From: JAWXBA01 sp048499805
GTDB taxonomy: Bacteria; Gemmatimonadota; Gemmatimonadetes; Gemmatimonadales; GWC2-71-9
Assembly (NCBI GenBank): GCA_048499805.1
Contig: JASNZF010000002.1
Coordinates: 124,001-188,000 of the forward strand
Direction of reading: 5' to 3'
DNA: 64,000 bases
Position 1 is the stretch's first letter. Every line of letters begins with the position of its first letter. The notes below the pieces were generated by a model. That model ran no database searches and was not told where the DNA came from. It was given only the letters and a program-made list of their open reading frames with translations. Shown one piece after another: positions 44,011 to 52,384 of this stretch. The position numbers were made by a program, and so were the translations under genes.

Positions 44011-46434
44011 ATGCACTCCCTCCTCCAGGACCTCCGCTACGCCCTCCGCAGCTTCCGGAAGACCCCGGGCTTCACCGCAGTCGCCATCCTGACGTTGGCC
44101 CTCGGCATCGGCGCCAACACCGCGATCTTCAGTGTCGTGCACGGGGTGCTCCTGGCGCCACTTCCGTTCCGGGAACCGGACCGCCTGGTGACGGTGGCCC
44201 ACTGGTATCCGGAGATCAACCTGCGGGCCGGTGTCTCGATTCCCGGGATCACCTTCTATCGGGCCGAGAACCAGGCCTTCGAGTCGCTCTCGGCCTTCAC
44301 CGGGTGGAGCGCCAACCTGACGGTGGACGGGCTGCCCGAGCGGGTCATGGGGCAGCAGGTCCAAACGGACTACTTCCGCACCCTGGGGATCCCGATGTTG
44401 CAGGGTCGGGACTTCGGGCCGGACGAGGAGCAGCAGGCGGGCGCAAAGGTGGCGATCCTCAGCGACGGCCTCTGGGCCCGGGCGTTCGGCCGCAGCCCCG
44501 ATGTCCTGAACCGGAACCTGATCATCAACGGGGAGTCGTACCTGGTGATCGGGGTCGTGTCTGGTGGGATGGACCAGACGAATCCTGTCGAAATCTGGTC
44601 ACCGCTGGTCTTCGACCCGGCGCAGAACGTCCCCGGCAACTGGGGGAACGAGTTCATGGGCTCCGTGGGCCGGGTGAAGGCAGGGGTGAGCCTCGAGGGG
44701 GCCAAGGCGGATCTCGACCGGCTGGCGGCGCTGGTGCGGGAGATCCCCGGCAGCAACCGTGACGAGAATTGGGGGCTGATCCAGACCCCGATCCGCGACC
44801 AGCTCTTCGGCGGCACCCGGCCGGCCCTGCTCGTGCTCATGGGCGCGGTGGCGTTCGTCCTGCTGATCGCCTGCGCCAACCTGGCCAACCTGCTCCTGGT
44901 CCGCGCCTCCGGACGCCAGCGGGAGATCGCCGTGCGGACAGCACTTGGGGCCGGGCGTGGCCGCCTGGTGCGGCAGCTCCTCACCGAGTGCCTCCTCCTC
45001 TCGCTCCTGGGAGGCGCCGTGGGCCTCGTGGTGGCGCAACTCGCGGTGGGCGGCTTCCTCGCCATCAACCCCGGCAACCTGCCGCGGGCGGGCAGCATTG
45101 GCCTGGACACGCCTGTGCTTCTCTTCGCCCTCGGCACCTCCCTGCTGATCGGCATCCTCTTCGGCCTGGCCCCGGCCTGGCAGATCTCGCGCCCCGCGAT
45201 GTTCGGCATGCTCAAGGACGGCCAGCGGGGCACCGACGGGGGGATGGGGCGGGGCAGCCTGCGCTCCACCCTGGTGGTTTGCGAAGTGGCGCTTTCGCTT
45301 GTGCTGCTGATCGGCGCGGGATTGATGATCAAGAGCTTCGGCAACCTGGTCGGGATCGATCCCGGTTTTCGCGCCGAGCAGGTGATGACAACGGCGATCG
45401 CCATGCCGACTGCCAAGTTCCCCGAGCCGGCGATGCGCGCGGCGTTCCTCGATCGCGTGGTCGAGGGGGTGTCGGCGCTTCCCGGAGTTGAAGTGGCGGG
45501 TGCCGTGACCGGACTCCCGATGACGGGCCAGAACTCGACCCGCAGCTTCGGGGTCGAGGGATACCAGCCCCCCGAGGGCGCCAATGGACCCTGGGGGGAC
45601 TATCGCGTTGCGAGCCCCGGCTACTTCGAGGCGATGCGCATCCCGCTCAGGCAGGGCCGCACCTTCACGGCTTCGGACCGTGCCGACGCCCCGTTGGTGG
45701 TCGTCGTCGACGAAGTCCTCGCCCAACGCTACTGGGAGGGCCAGAATCCCATCGGCAAGCGGATCGCGTGGTCGCTGACCGACTCGGGGCCCGAGTGGCG
45801 GGAAGTGGTCGGGGTCGTGGCCCACGTCACCATGGGTGGTGCTCGCGACGACATCCACACCCAGATGTATGTCCCCGCAGCCCAGGCCCCTCCCGGCCAG
45901 GCGATGATCGTCGCCCGGGTCTCCGGCAATCCCGCCGCCCTCGCGGAGCCGATCCGACAGGTCGTCATGGGACTCGACCGGGATCAGCCGATCTTCGATG
46001 CCCAGACGATGAGCGCCCGACTCGCCGGGTCCACGGCGCAGCCACGATTCACGATGCTCCTCCTTGGCCTGTTCGGGGCCATCGCGTTGGCATTGGCCGG
46101 CATCGGGATCTACGGTGTCATGTCCTACTCGGTCACCCAGCAAACCAAGGAACTGGGAATCCGCATGGCCCTCGGCGCCGAATCACGCTCAGTGCTGCGA
46201 CTGGTGCTGAACCGCGGGTTGGTGCTGGCGGTGCTGGGGGTCGTCATCGGCCTTGGGCTCGCCCTGGCGCTTGGCCGGCTGGTCCAGAGCCAGCTCTATG
46301 AGGTAAGCCCCAGGGACCCCGGCATCTTCGTCGCCGTGGCCGTCGTCCTCGGGGTCGTGGCCGTGCTCTCGTCCTACTTGCCGGCACGACGGGCCACGCG
46401 CGTCGATCCGATCGTGGCGCTGCGGGCGGAATAA
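44011..46434 (+). CDS. ADOP-type ABC transporter permease (MacB/FtsX family)
   Basis: 807 residues. The start LLQDLRYALRSFRKTPGFTAVAILTLALGIGANTAIFSVVHGVLLAPLPF is the signature of duplicated orphan permeases (ADOP) common in Acidobacteria and Gemmatimonadota. Layout: TM1, a MacB-type periplasmic domain, an FtsX core of three helices (LLVLMGAVAFVLLIACANLANLLLVRA onward), a second periplasmic domain, and a second FtsX core ending SSYLPARRATRVDPIVALRAE. No ATPase gene is adjacent, hence orphan. Its role is unknown; related systems export lipoproteins or peptides or transmit force across the envelope. Confidence 0.88.
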   Translation: MHSLLQDLRYALRSFRKTPGFTAVAILTLALGIGANTAIFSVVHGVLLAPLPFREPDRLVTVAHWYPEINLRAGVSIPGITFYRAENQAFESLSAFTGWSANLTVDGLPERVMGQQVQTDYFRTLGIPMLQGRDFGPDEEQQAGAKVAILSDGLWARAFGRSPDVLNRNLIINGESYLVIGVVSGGMDQTNPVEIWSPLVFDPAQNVPGNWGNEFMGSVGRVKAGVSLEGAKADLDRLAALVREIPGSNRDENWGLIQTPIRDQLFGGTRPALLVLMGAVAFVLLIACANLANLLLVRASGRQREIAVRTALGAGRGRLVRQLLTECLLLSLLGGAVGLVVAQLAVGGFLAINPGNLPRAGSIGLDTPVLLFALGTSLLIGILFGLAPAWQISRPAMFGMLKDGQRGTDGGMGRGSLRSTLVVCEVALSLVLLIGAGLMIKSFGNLVGIDPGFRAEQVMTTAIAMPTAKFPEPAMRAAFLDRVVEGVSALPGVEVAGAVTGLPMTGQNSTRSFGVEGYQPPEGANGPWGDYRVASPGYFEAMRIPLRQGRTFTASDRADAPLVVVVDEVLAQRYWEGQNPIGKRIAWSLTDSGPEWREVVGVVAHVTMGGARDDIHTQMYVPAAQAPPGQAMIVARVSGNPAALAEPIRQVVMGLDRDQPIFDAQTMSARLAGSTAQPRFTMLLLGLFGAIALALAGIGIYGVMSYSVTQQTKELGIRMALGAESRSVLRLVLNRGLVLAVLGVVIGLGLALALGRLVQSQLYEVSPRDPGIFVAVAVVLGVVAVLSSYLPARRATRVDPIVALRAE

Positions 46435-46446
46435 GGGGGGCGGCCG

Positions 46447-46623
46447 GGCAGCGGGGCAGGGGGGCAGGAAAGGCGGACGAAGCATCCTCTTCCTTGGCAG
46501 GCTTGACAGAGGTAGCCGATAGGGCACCTTCGGACCGCTGCCCCGCTGCCCCGCTGCCCCGCTGCCCCGCTGCCCCGCTGCCCCGCTGCCCCGCTGCCCC
46601 GCTGCCCCGCTGCCCCGCTGCCC
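46447..46623. repeat. CCCCGCTG octad array with an upstream inverted copy
   Basis: Ten exact octads CCCCGCTG occupy 46541-46620, flanked by partial copies from 46535 to 46623 and preceded by CACCTTCGGA, the same flank as the array at 40398. Near 46447-46463 the sequence GGGCAGCGGGGCAGGGG is the reverse complement of about two units, so the RNA or single strand can fold back. The array fills most of the gap between the ADOP gene and the YifB gene. Confidence 0.9.
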
Positions 46624-46716
46624 GACCCGCGTTTTCCCGCTACCCTGCGCCGCATTCCGGTTACTGCCCGCAACCATGCATCCCCTACCGTTGGGCGTCT
46701 CCTTCCGGAATCGCCC

Positions 46717-48249
46717 ATGCTCGCTCGCATCCGCTCCGCCGCCGTCCTCGGCATCGAGGCCTACCTGGTCGAGGTGGAGGTGGACCTCACGCCCGGCCTG
46801 CCATCATTCGCCACCGTGGGGATGCCGCAGGGCGCGGTGAAGGAGGGGCGGGAGCGCGTCAACGCCGCCCTGGTCAACGCCGGCTTCAACTTTCCACTCA
46901 AGCGGATCACGGTGAACCTCGCGCCCGCCGATCGTCCGAAGGCGGGGAGCGCCTTCGATCTTCCGATCGCGCTGGGGCTCCTGGTCGCCAGCGGGCAGCT
47001 CGATTCCGACCGGCTCCAGGACGCCCTCGTCGTGGGAGAACTCGGCCTCGAGGGAGACCTGAGGCCGGTGCGAGGCGCGCTTTCCATGGCGGTGGCCGCC
47101 CGGGCGGCGGGCTGCCGGTCCCTCCTCCTGCCACGCGAAAACGTCCCGGAGGCAGCGGTGGTGGATGGGATTGACGTTCTCGGTGCCAGAACCCTTCGCG
47201 AGGTGTGCGATCACCTCATGGGGGAGAGGGTGATTGCGCCGACCAGGGTGGATCTGGCGGCACTCATGGCGGAGCGCAGCACTGACGTCGTGGACTTCTC
47301 GGACGTGCGCAGCCAGGCCGCCGCCAAGCGAGCGCTTGAAGTGGCCGCCGCCGGGGCGCACAATGTACTGCTGATCGGTCCACCGGGATCGGGCAAGACG
47401 ATGCTGGCGCGCCGGCTGCCGACGATCCTGCCGAGCATGGCGCTGGAGGAGGCACTGGAGACGACGAAGGTCCACAGCGTGGCAGGGACCCTTCCGCCGG
47501 GTCGGTCGCTGTGTGCCGTCCGCCCATTTCGCTCTCCCCATCACACCATCAGCGATGCCGGCCTCATCGGCGGCGGGTCCAACCCGCGCCCCGGCGAGGT
47601 CAGCCTGGCGCATGGCGGGGTGCTCTTCCTGGATGAGCTGCCGGAATTCAGGAAGAACGTGCTGGAGGTCCTCCGGCAGCCGTTGGAGGATGGGGTGGTT
47701 TCGCTGTCCCGGGCGGCGATCTCGCTCAGCTATCCCGCACGGTTCATGCTGGCCGCCGCGATGAATCCCTGTCCGTGTGGCTACTTTGGCGACCCGACCC
47801 ACGAGTGCCGGTGTGGTCCGATCGGGGTGGACCGGTATCTGTCACGAGTCTCGGGCCCGTTGCTCGACCGGATCGACATTCATCTCCATGTGCCGGCGGT
47901 GGCGTGGCGCGATCTGACTGGGACGCAGCAAGCCGAGCCTAGTGCTGCGATTCGCGCCCGGGTGGAGGGGGCGAGACAGATTCAGCGGGAGCGGTTCCGT
48001 GAGGAGCCTGGCGTCTATGCCAATGCCCACATGTCGCCTCGAGCCTTGCGGAAACATTGTCGAGTCTCGGCTCCGGTCGAGGCGCTGCTCAAGACGGCTG
48101 TCACGAAGCTCGGCCTGTCGGCCCGAGCGTACCATCGCATCCTCAAGATCTCGCGGACAATCGCTGATCTGGCGGGCGCCGCTGAGCTGGAAGCGATCCA
48201 TGTGAGCGAGGCGATACAGTACAGGAGCCTGGATCGGAAGAAGGGGTAG
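46717..48249 (+). CDS. YifB/ComM-family AAA+ ATPase (Mg-chelatase-like)
   Basis: 510 residues, the normal length. The N-terminal ChlI/Lon-like domain reads MLARIRSAAVLGIEAYLVEVEVDLTPGLPSFATVGMPQGAVKE. The AAA+ core has Walker A GPPGSGKTML near residue 224, Walker B GGVLFLDELPEF near residue 302, and a zinc-like CxC cluster NPCPCGYFGDPTHECRCG. The C-terminal helical domain follows. In Gammaproteobacteria ComM is a hexameric helicase that promotes branch migration during natural transformation; a DNA-processing role is likely here. Confidence 0.93.
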   Translation: MLARIRSAAVLGIEAYLVEVEVDLTPGLPSFATVGMPQGAVKEGRERVNAALVNAGFNFPLKRITVNLAPADRPKAGSAFDLPIALGLLVASGQLDSDRLQDALVVGELGLEGDLRPVRGALSMAVAARAAGCRSLLLPRENVPEAAVVDGIDVLGARTLREVCDHLMGERVIAPTRVDLAALMAERSTDVVDFSDVRSQAAAKRALEVAAAGAHNVLLIGPPGSGKTMLARRLPTILPSMALEEALETTKVHSVAGTLPPGRSLCAVRPFRSPHHTISDAGLIGGGSNPRPGEVSLAHGGVLFLDELPEFRKNVLEVLRQPLEDGVVSLSRAAISLSYPARFMLAAAMNPCPCGYFGDPTHECRCGPIGVDRYLSRVSGPLLDRIDIHLHVPAVAWRDLTGTQQAEPSAAIRARVEGARQIQRERFREEPGVYANAHMSPRALRKHCRVSAPVEALLKTAVTKLGLSARAYHRILKISRTIADLAGAAELEAIHVSEAIQYRSLDRKKG

Positions 48250-48319
48250 GGTCTGGTCCGCCGGCCGAATCGCGTGACAGCAGTCTCCTTCATGGGCTCC
48301 AGTTCCCCCTTTGGGGATA

Positions 48320-48332
48320 CCCCCCCCCCCCC
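48320..48332 (+). repeat. Homopolymeric run of 13 C
   Basis: Thirteen consecutive C lie 36 bases upstream of the start of the plug-domain gene, in its leader. Runs of this length slip readily and could vary expression or be a sequencing uncertainty. Confidence 0.8.
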
Positions 48333-48368
48333 ATTGCAGCGCCAGGGAGTCCGGAGTAGCGTGGTGTC

Positions 48369-49289
48369 ATGGGGGCTCCCTCCATGACGAATGGTGTAAA
48401 CGGGACGACTGCGCGACTAGACGGCGGGGATCCCCTGCACGGTGTGCGCTGTCGCCTGCTGGGAGCGCCAATCCTGAGCGTCCTGCTCCCACTCCTTTTC
48501 CTCTTCCTTGCCACTACCTCCGGCCCCCTCCACGCCCAATCGGTGCTGACCGGAACCGTCCTCCAGGACTCCCTCCGCACTGCGTTGGGCGGAGTCGAGG
48601 TCCTGGTCGAAGGTGCCAACCGGCAGACCGTGACGGACGCCACCGGCAGGTTCGAGCTCAGGGACCTATCCGTCGGCACTCACATCGTCCTCTTCCGTTT
48701 GCCGGGGTTCCGGCCGCTGAGGACCAGCGTCCGGCTGCAATCGGGAGTGACCACCCGTATCGATACCATCATGGTGCGCGAATCCGTCCAGACTCTCGAT
48801 TCGATCACGGTGACTGGCAAGGTGACCCGAGGCGTCGGTCTGGGCCGGGAGGCATTTGAGGAGCGCAGGGCGATGGGGTTCGGCCGGTTCATCGACTCCG
48901 AGGAACTCAGGCGGAGTGAGCACAGAAGTGTTGCGGACATCTTCCGGGCGTTGCCGGGAGTCAACGTTGTTCGGTTCCGGGAGTGCCTCGACCCAATTCT
49001 GCGTAGGTTCTGCAGTCCACTGGAGGACCGTGTGGCCAGCGGGCGTGGAGTCCGGTCGATGAACCCGACAGAGGGGATGGAGTATTGCTGGATGTCGGTC
49101 TACATGGACGGAACTCCGGTGTACCTGAGTGGCAGCAGCATGAAGGTGCCGGATTTCAGCCGAGATGTGCGGGTCACGGAGCTCGAAATGGTTGAGGTGT
49201 ACCGGAGCGCCGCCGAAACCCCCGGACAGTATTCCGGTACCACCGGCGGTTGCGGAGTGGTACTGCTCTGGACCAGAAGAGCACCGTAG
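48369..49289 (+). CDS. Carboxypeptidase-regulatory plus TonB-plug protein without a barrel
   Basis: 306 residues (ATG 48384 is an alternative start). After a signal sequence (LSVLLPLLFLFLATTSGPLHAQ) comes a carboxypeptidase-regulatory-like domain (LTGTVLQDSLRTALGGVEVLVEGANRQTVTDATGRFELRDLSVGTH) and then a TonB-receptor plug-like domain (LDSITVTGKVTRG ... SVADIFRALPGVNVVRF ... VYMDGTPVYLSG ... ELEMVEVYRSAAETPGQYSGTTGGCGVVLLWT). The 22-strand barrel is absent and the protein ends cleanly at TAG. Such plug-only proteins are frequent in this phylum. Four cysteines are unusual for a plug. Confidence 0.75.
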   Translation: MGAPSMTNGVNGTTARLDGGDPLHGVRCRLLGAPILSVLLPLLFLFLATTSGPLHAQSVLTGTVLQDSLRTALGGVEVLVEGANRQTVTDATGRFELRDLSVGTHIVLFRLPGFRPLRTSVRLQSGVTTRIDTIMVRESVQTLDSITVTGKVTRGVGLGREAFEERRAMGFGRFIDSEELRRSEHRSVADIFRALPGVNVVRFRECLDPILRRFCSPLEDRVASGRGVRSMNPTEGMEYCWMSVYMDGTPVYLSGSSMKVPDFSRDVRVTELEMVEVYRSAAETPGQYSGTTGGCGVVLLWTRRAP

Positions 49290-49672
49290 GGGACCGCTAC
49301 AGACGGTCTGGACCCCTTCCAAGTTTTCACCGCAAAGGCGCAAAGGGCGCCCAGCGTTGCGCCGCCTCCTTCGCGCCCTTGGCGTCTTCGCGGTTGAATG
49401 GCTCCCGTCGCAGGTATACCCCATTGTCAATCCACCCCGACCCCGACCGGGGGGATCACCCAAAGACTGTGGAAGGGCTGCACAACCTGTCGACCTGTTC
49501 CCACGGTTGTTGGATCCAAGCCACAGGACGGTTCTTGGTGGAGTGCCGTAACATGTTGCAGCGTAATTGGTTAGGTGGGTTATGCCAAGCCGGGCACGAA
49601 ATGGGGCCGACTCTTGCACTATGAGGAGGTGAGCAAAAGCACGTCACCTTGTCCCAGTCGTTTGGAGTTGCC
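49290..49672. other. 383-base gap with one imperfect hairpin repeat and otherwise nothing recognised
   Basis: Between the plug gene and the PEP-CTERM gene the only structured element is the inverted repeat at 49328-49395. A weak stem (AGGGG...CCCCT) follows the plug-gene stop near 49287-49316. The remaining ~270 bases carry no convincing gene or RNA, only short readings without ribosome-binding sites. Confidence 0.5.
49328..49395. repeat. Imperfect inverted repeat of the CACCGCAAAGGCGCAAAGG type
   Basis: The left arm 49328-49350 (CACCGCAAAGGCGCAAAG plus GGCGC) pairs with the right arm 49373-49395 at 19 of 23 positions around a 22-base loop. Sequences of this CGCAAAGGCGCAAAG type occur as dispersed hairpin repeats in many bacterial genomes; only one copy is seen in this window. 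Confidence 0.65.
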
Positions 49673-50407
49673 ATGCGTGTTTCGCGAATTGCTTTCATCG
49701 GTTTGCTCGTGGCCGGGGCCTTCCAGCCTCTCGCCGCCCAGCAGAGCTATTCCAGCTCCAGCACCCCGACGTCATCCACGGGATGGGGTTCGAGTGCCGC
49801 CGGGGGCTCGGTCATCGGCCAGAGCTTCACCGCCTCGGGCAACACCCTCAATGCGTTCGGCTTCTACGCCGCCTCGAACTGGTCCGGGAACGGGATGTTC
49901 CAGGCCTTCCTGTTCGGGATGTCCGGCTCATCGCTGACGGGCAGCGCGCTCTACACCAGTTCCGCGCTCAATTACACCTCGATCACCACGGGGTGGTTCG
50001 ACTTCTTCACTGGCGGCCTTGGGCTGACGTCGGGGAATGTCTACATGGCCATCCTGGCCCCGGTCTCGGTGACCAGCGGATCGACGGTCATGGACCTCGG
50101 CATCGAGGCCGGTGACGTCTACGCCGGCGCCGGCGGCGCGTTCAGCTGGACCAGCCTGCCGGCCACCGAGGCGGGCCTCGTGGGCGCCAGCTGGCTCGGG
50201 CTGAATGTCTTCCAGGGAATGGATGATTTCGCCCTGCGCCTGGACTACGCCTCGGCGGAAACCCAGCCGTTCGGCCCTGAGGTGGATCCCTTTGATGAGA
50301 ACTTCCCGACCACCACGACGCCCGAGCCGGCCTCCCTGGCGCTGGTTGCCACTGGCCTGATCGGCCTGGTGGGAGCGGGCCGGGTACGCCGCAAGCGGAA
50401 GATCTGA
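49673..50407 (+). CDS. PEP-CTERM sorting-domain protein
   Basis: About 244 residues from ATG 49673, preceded by GGAG. A signal peptide (FIGLLVAGAFQPLAAQ) precedes a Ser/Gly-rich beta-sandwich-like domain (GSVIGQSFTASGNTLNAFGFYAASNWSGNG). The C terminus TPEPASLALVATGLIGLVGAGRVRRKRK is a textbook PEP-CTERM signal: PEP motif, hydrophobic helix, Arg/Lys tail. Such proteins are processed by exosortase and usually belong to exopolysaccharide or biofilm export. No exosortase gene lies in the window. Confidence 0.9.
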   Translation: MRVSRIAFIGLLVAGAFQPLAAQQSYSSSSTPTSSTGWGSSAAGGSVIGQSFTASGNTLNAFGFYAASNWSGNGMFQAFLFGMSGSSLTGSALYTSSALNYTSITTGWFDFFTGGLGLTSGNVYMAILAPVSVTSGSTVMDLGIEAGDVYAGAGGAFSWTSLPATEAGLVGASWLGLNVFQGMDDFALRLDYASAETQPFGPEVDPFDENFPTTTTPEPASLALVATGLIGLVGAGRVRRKRKI

Positions 50408-50429
50408 CAGCCCGGACTGGAACAAGGTG

Positions 50430-50463
50430 AACAGCCGCCCCCGAATGGGGGCGGCTGTTTGTT
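50430..50463 (+). terminator. Rho-independent terminator after the PEP-CTERM gene
   Basis: A perfect 13-bp stem (50430-50442 with 50447-50459) around GAAT is followed by TGTTT. It lies 22 bases after the stop and also separates the convergent YdeI-like gene. Confidence 0.85.
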
Positions 50464-50489
50464 TATGCCAGTACCCTTCCACGGCTTCG

Positions 50490-51104
50490 CTACCGTTTCG
50501 GGGCCGGCCCCTTGGGCGAGATGAACTGGGGGATGCGCCGTCCCTCCGCCGAGCACTCGATCAGGAGCGCCAAGCGCCGCGCCCGCGTCTCGGGACGCTT
50601 GGCCGTGGCGATCCAGTTGGCCACCGCCTTCTTCAGCGAGGGCGGCTGGACCCGGTAGAATCCCCACGCCGCGGGAACGGCGCGCACCGCCTCCAGGTGC
50701 TCTGGGCTCAACTCCCTTGGCCCCGACTCGTGGGAGTAGGGGGCCCGGCGGCCCTCATGCCCCTCGAAGGCGGCCCGGCCGGCGGCCGTCATCCGTCCCT
50801 CCTGCTCCAGGCGGGCCACCTTTGCAATGTTCACCGCACTCCAGTGGCTGGCCGGCTTCCGGGGCGTGAAGCGGTGCATGTAGCGCTCGGCGTCGATCGA
50901 CTTGATGATGCCGTCGATCCAGCCGTGACAAAGCGCCTCGTCCACCGCTTCCTGGTAGGTCATCCCGCCCAGGCCGGAGGACTTCTTGTTGAACCCCACC
51001 CACAGCTCGGTGTGGCTCGCGCCATGCTTCGCCAGCCACCCCCGAAAGGCCTTGGCCGTCCGAAAGAACCGTGGATTCACAGATTCCCTCACTTGCACTC
51101 TCAT
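50490..51104 (-). CDS. YdeI/OmpD-associated family protein
   Basis: About 204 residues from ATG 51104. The N terminus FFRTAKAFRGWLAKHGASHTELWVGFNKKSSGLGGMTYQEAVDEALCHGWIDGI and RFTPRKPASHWSAVNIAKVARLEQEGRMTAAGRAAFE are characteristic of the YdeI family, small cytoplasmic proteins linked to cationic-peptide or bacteriocin tolerance in enterobacteria. The mechanism is unknown. It is separated from the S9 peptidase gene by a tandem repeat array. Confidence 0.82.
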   Translation of the reverse strand: MRVQVRESVNPRFFRTAKAFRGWLAKHGASHTELWVGFNKKSSGLGGMTYQEAVDEALCHGWIDGIIKSIDAERYMHRFTPRKPASHWSAVNIAKVARLEQEGRMTAAGRAAFEGHEGRRAPYSHESGPRELSPEHLEAVRAVPAAWGFYRVQPPSLKKAVANWIATAKRPETRARRLALLIECSAEGRRIPQFISPKGPAPKR

Positions 51105-51125
51105 TCTCCGGCACACACATTCGCG

Positions 51126-51239
51126 CCCGCCTGCCCGCCTGCCCGCCTGCCCGCCTGCCCGCCTGCCCGCCTGCCCGCCTGCCCGCCTGCCCGCCTGCCC
51201 CCAGCCCCCAGCCCCCAGTCCCCAGTCCCCAGTCCCTAG
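51126..51239. repeat. CCCGCCTG octads followed by CCCCAGC/T heptads, ending in a stop codon
   Basis: Nine exact octads CCCGCCTG (51126-51197) pass directly into six heptads (51198-51239: CCCCCAG three times, TCCCCAG twice, TCCCTAG). On the minus strand the last heptad contains the TAG stop (51238-51236) of the S9 peptidase gene, so the array begins exactly where that gene ends. The heptads match those at 43921-43997. Confidence 0.9.
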
Positions 51240-52303
51240 TTCTTCCTCAAATTCCACTCGAAGAACGTCCACACCCGATTCCACGAATCGATCTGCTCCG
51301 GCGTGTCCTCCCGCTCCAGCGTCTGGCGATTCACCCGACGATTGAAGGTGTGCCCCCCGCCCGCGGGGCCGACCGGCGGATCCCAGTAGATCTTGGTCTC
51401 GGCCAGGTGCGGCTTCCGGGCAATGAGGCCGTCGATCATCTGGCGATCCTCCTCGAAGTTCACGTCGGTGTCGTTCGTGGCCACATGCACGAGGATCGGC
51501 ACCTCGAGCTTCTCGATGTGGTAGTACGGAGAGCGCTTGACGTACTCCTCGCGCTGTTCGAAGGGCAGCCCCGGCAGATCCTTCTGGGTCGAGAAGCTCC
51601 GCTGGTAGCTGGGGCCCTTGTAGCTGAGCCGGAAGATCAGGTTGGTGACCGGCACCATCGCCACCCCGGCGCGGAAGCGGGTCTCCGCCCCCCGGAAGAG
51701 CAGGTGCGAGGTGATGAAGCCGCCGTGGCTCCACCCCATGATGCCGATCCGGTCGCGATCCACATAGGGGAGGGTGTGGAGGTAGTCCACCGCGGACTCG
51801 ACATCGTCGAGTTCCTTGCCACCGTAGTCGATCAGGTTGTGGAACTCCGCGCCGTATCCGGTGCTGCCCCGGTAGTCCGGGGCGATCACCACGTAGCCCC
51901 GCTCGACCGCCTCGAGGAGGAACGGCAGGTAGTTCTGGTCCCAGTTGCCGTGGACCCCACCGTGGACCCAGACCATCGCCGCGTGACCCTCCGGACGTGG
52001 CTGGAGCGGCCCGAACAGGTAGGCCGGGATCTCCAGGCCGTCCACACTGCTGCGATAGCTGATCTTGGCGTAGCGCATCCGGCCGGCGGATCGCGCCGCG
52101 AAGATGCTGTCGGTGACCCGCTTCCCCGCGATCGCCGCGGCGTAGTTGGACACCGGATGATCCTCGTGCCGGTTGCTGACATAGAGGGCGCGGGCCCGCG
52201 CGGTGTCCATCTCCACGCGGGGGCGCCCCCCCGGCTGGGCAGCGGCGCCGGAGGTGAAGACCAGTACGAGGCCAGCGAGGGTGAGGCCGGTCCGGGAACG
52301 CAT
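51236..52303 (-). CDS. S9 prolyl-oligopeptidase-family serine hydrolase, exported
   Basis: 355 residues with a signal peptide (LTLAGLVLVFTSGAAAQ); AGGAGT precedes the ATG. Only the alpha/beta-hydrolase domain is present, without a propeller. Oxyanion motif AMVWVHGGVHGNW, nucleophile elbow GIMGWSHGGFITS (Ser near residue 196), an Asp in VATNDTDVNFEEDRQM and a His in GGGHTFNRR complete the triad. It should cleave small peptides or esters in the periplasm. Confidence 0.85.
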   Translation of the reverse strand: MRSRTGLTLAGLVLVFTSGAAAQPGGRPRVEMDTARARALYVSNRHEDHPVSNYAAAIAGKRVTDSIFAARSAGRMRYAKISYRSSVDGLEIPAYLFGPLQPRPEGHAAMVWVHGGVHGNWDQNYLPFLLEAVERGYVVIAPDYRGSTGYGAEFHNLIDYGGKELDDVESAVDYLHTLPYVDRDRIGIMGWSHGGFITSHLLFRGAETRFRAGVAMVPVTNLIFRLSYKGPSYQRSFSTQKDLPGLPFEQREEYVKRSPYYHIEKLEVPILVHVATNDTDVNFEEDRQMIDGLIARKPHLAETKIYWDPPVGPAGGGHTFNRRVNRQTLEREDTPEQIDSWNRVWTFFEWNLRKN

Positions 52304-52384
52304 GCGTACTCCTTGAAGCCAGAGGGTCGGGGTGGGGAAGCTGCCTGCTCCGGGCGCGAACTGCCCGGGGAAGTGTCAAGCGTA

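Noticed and set aside
48369..49289. A TonB-dependent receptor truncated by frameshift
   Set aside because: The reading frame ends cleanly after a complete plug-like end, and the downstream sequence shows no barrel fragments in any frame.
51126..51239. Regular repeats as a possible CRISPR array
   Set aside because: The units are 7-8 bp and contiguous with no spacers, and no cas gene is in the window.
52321..52384. A small GC hairpin between the S9 and YiiX-like genes as a terminator
   Set aside because: The stem is short, has no T-run, and the genes are same-strand neighbours, so it is not convincing.
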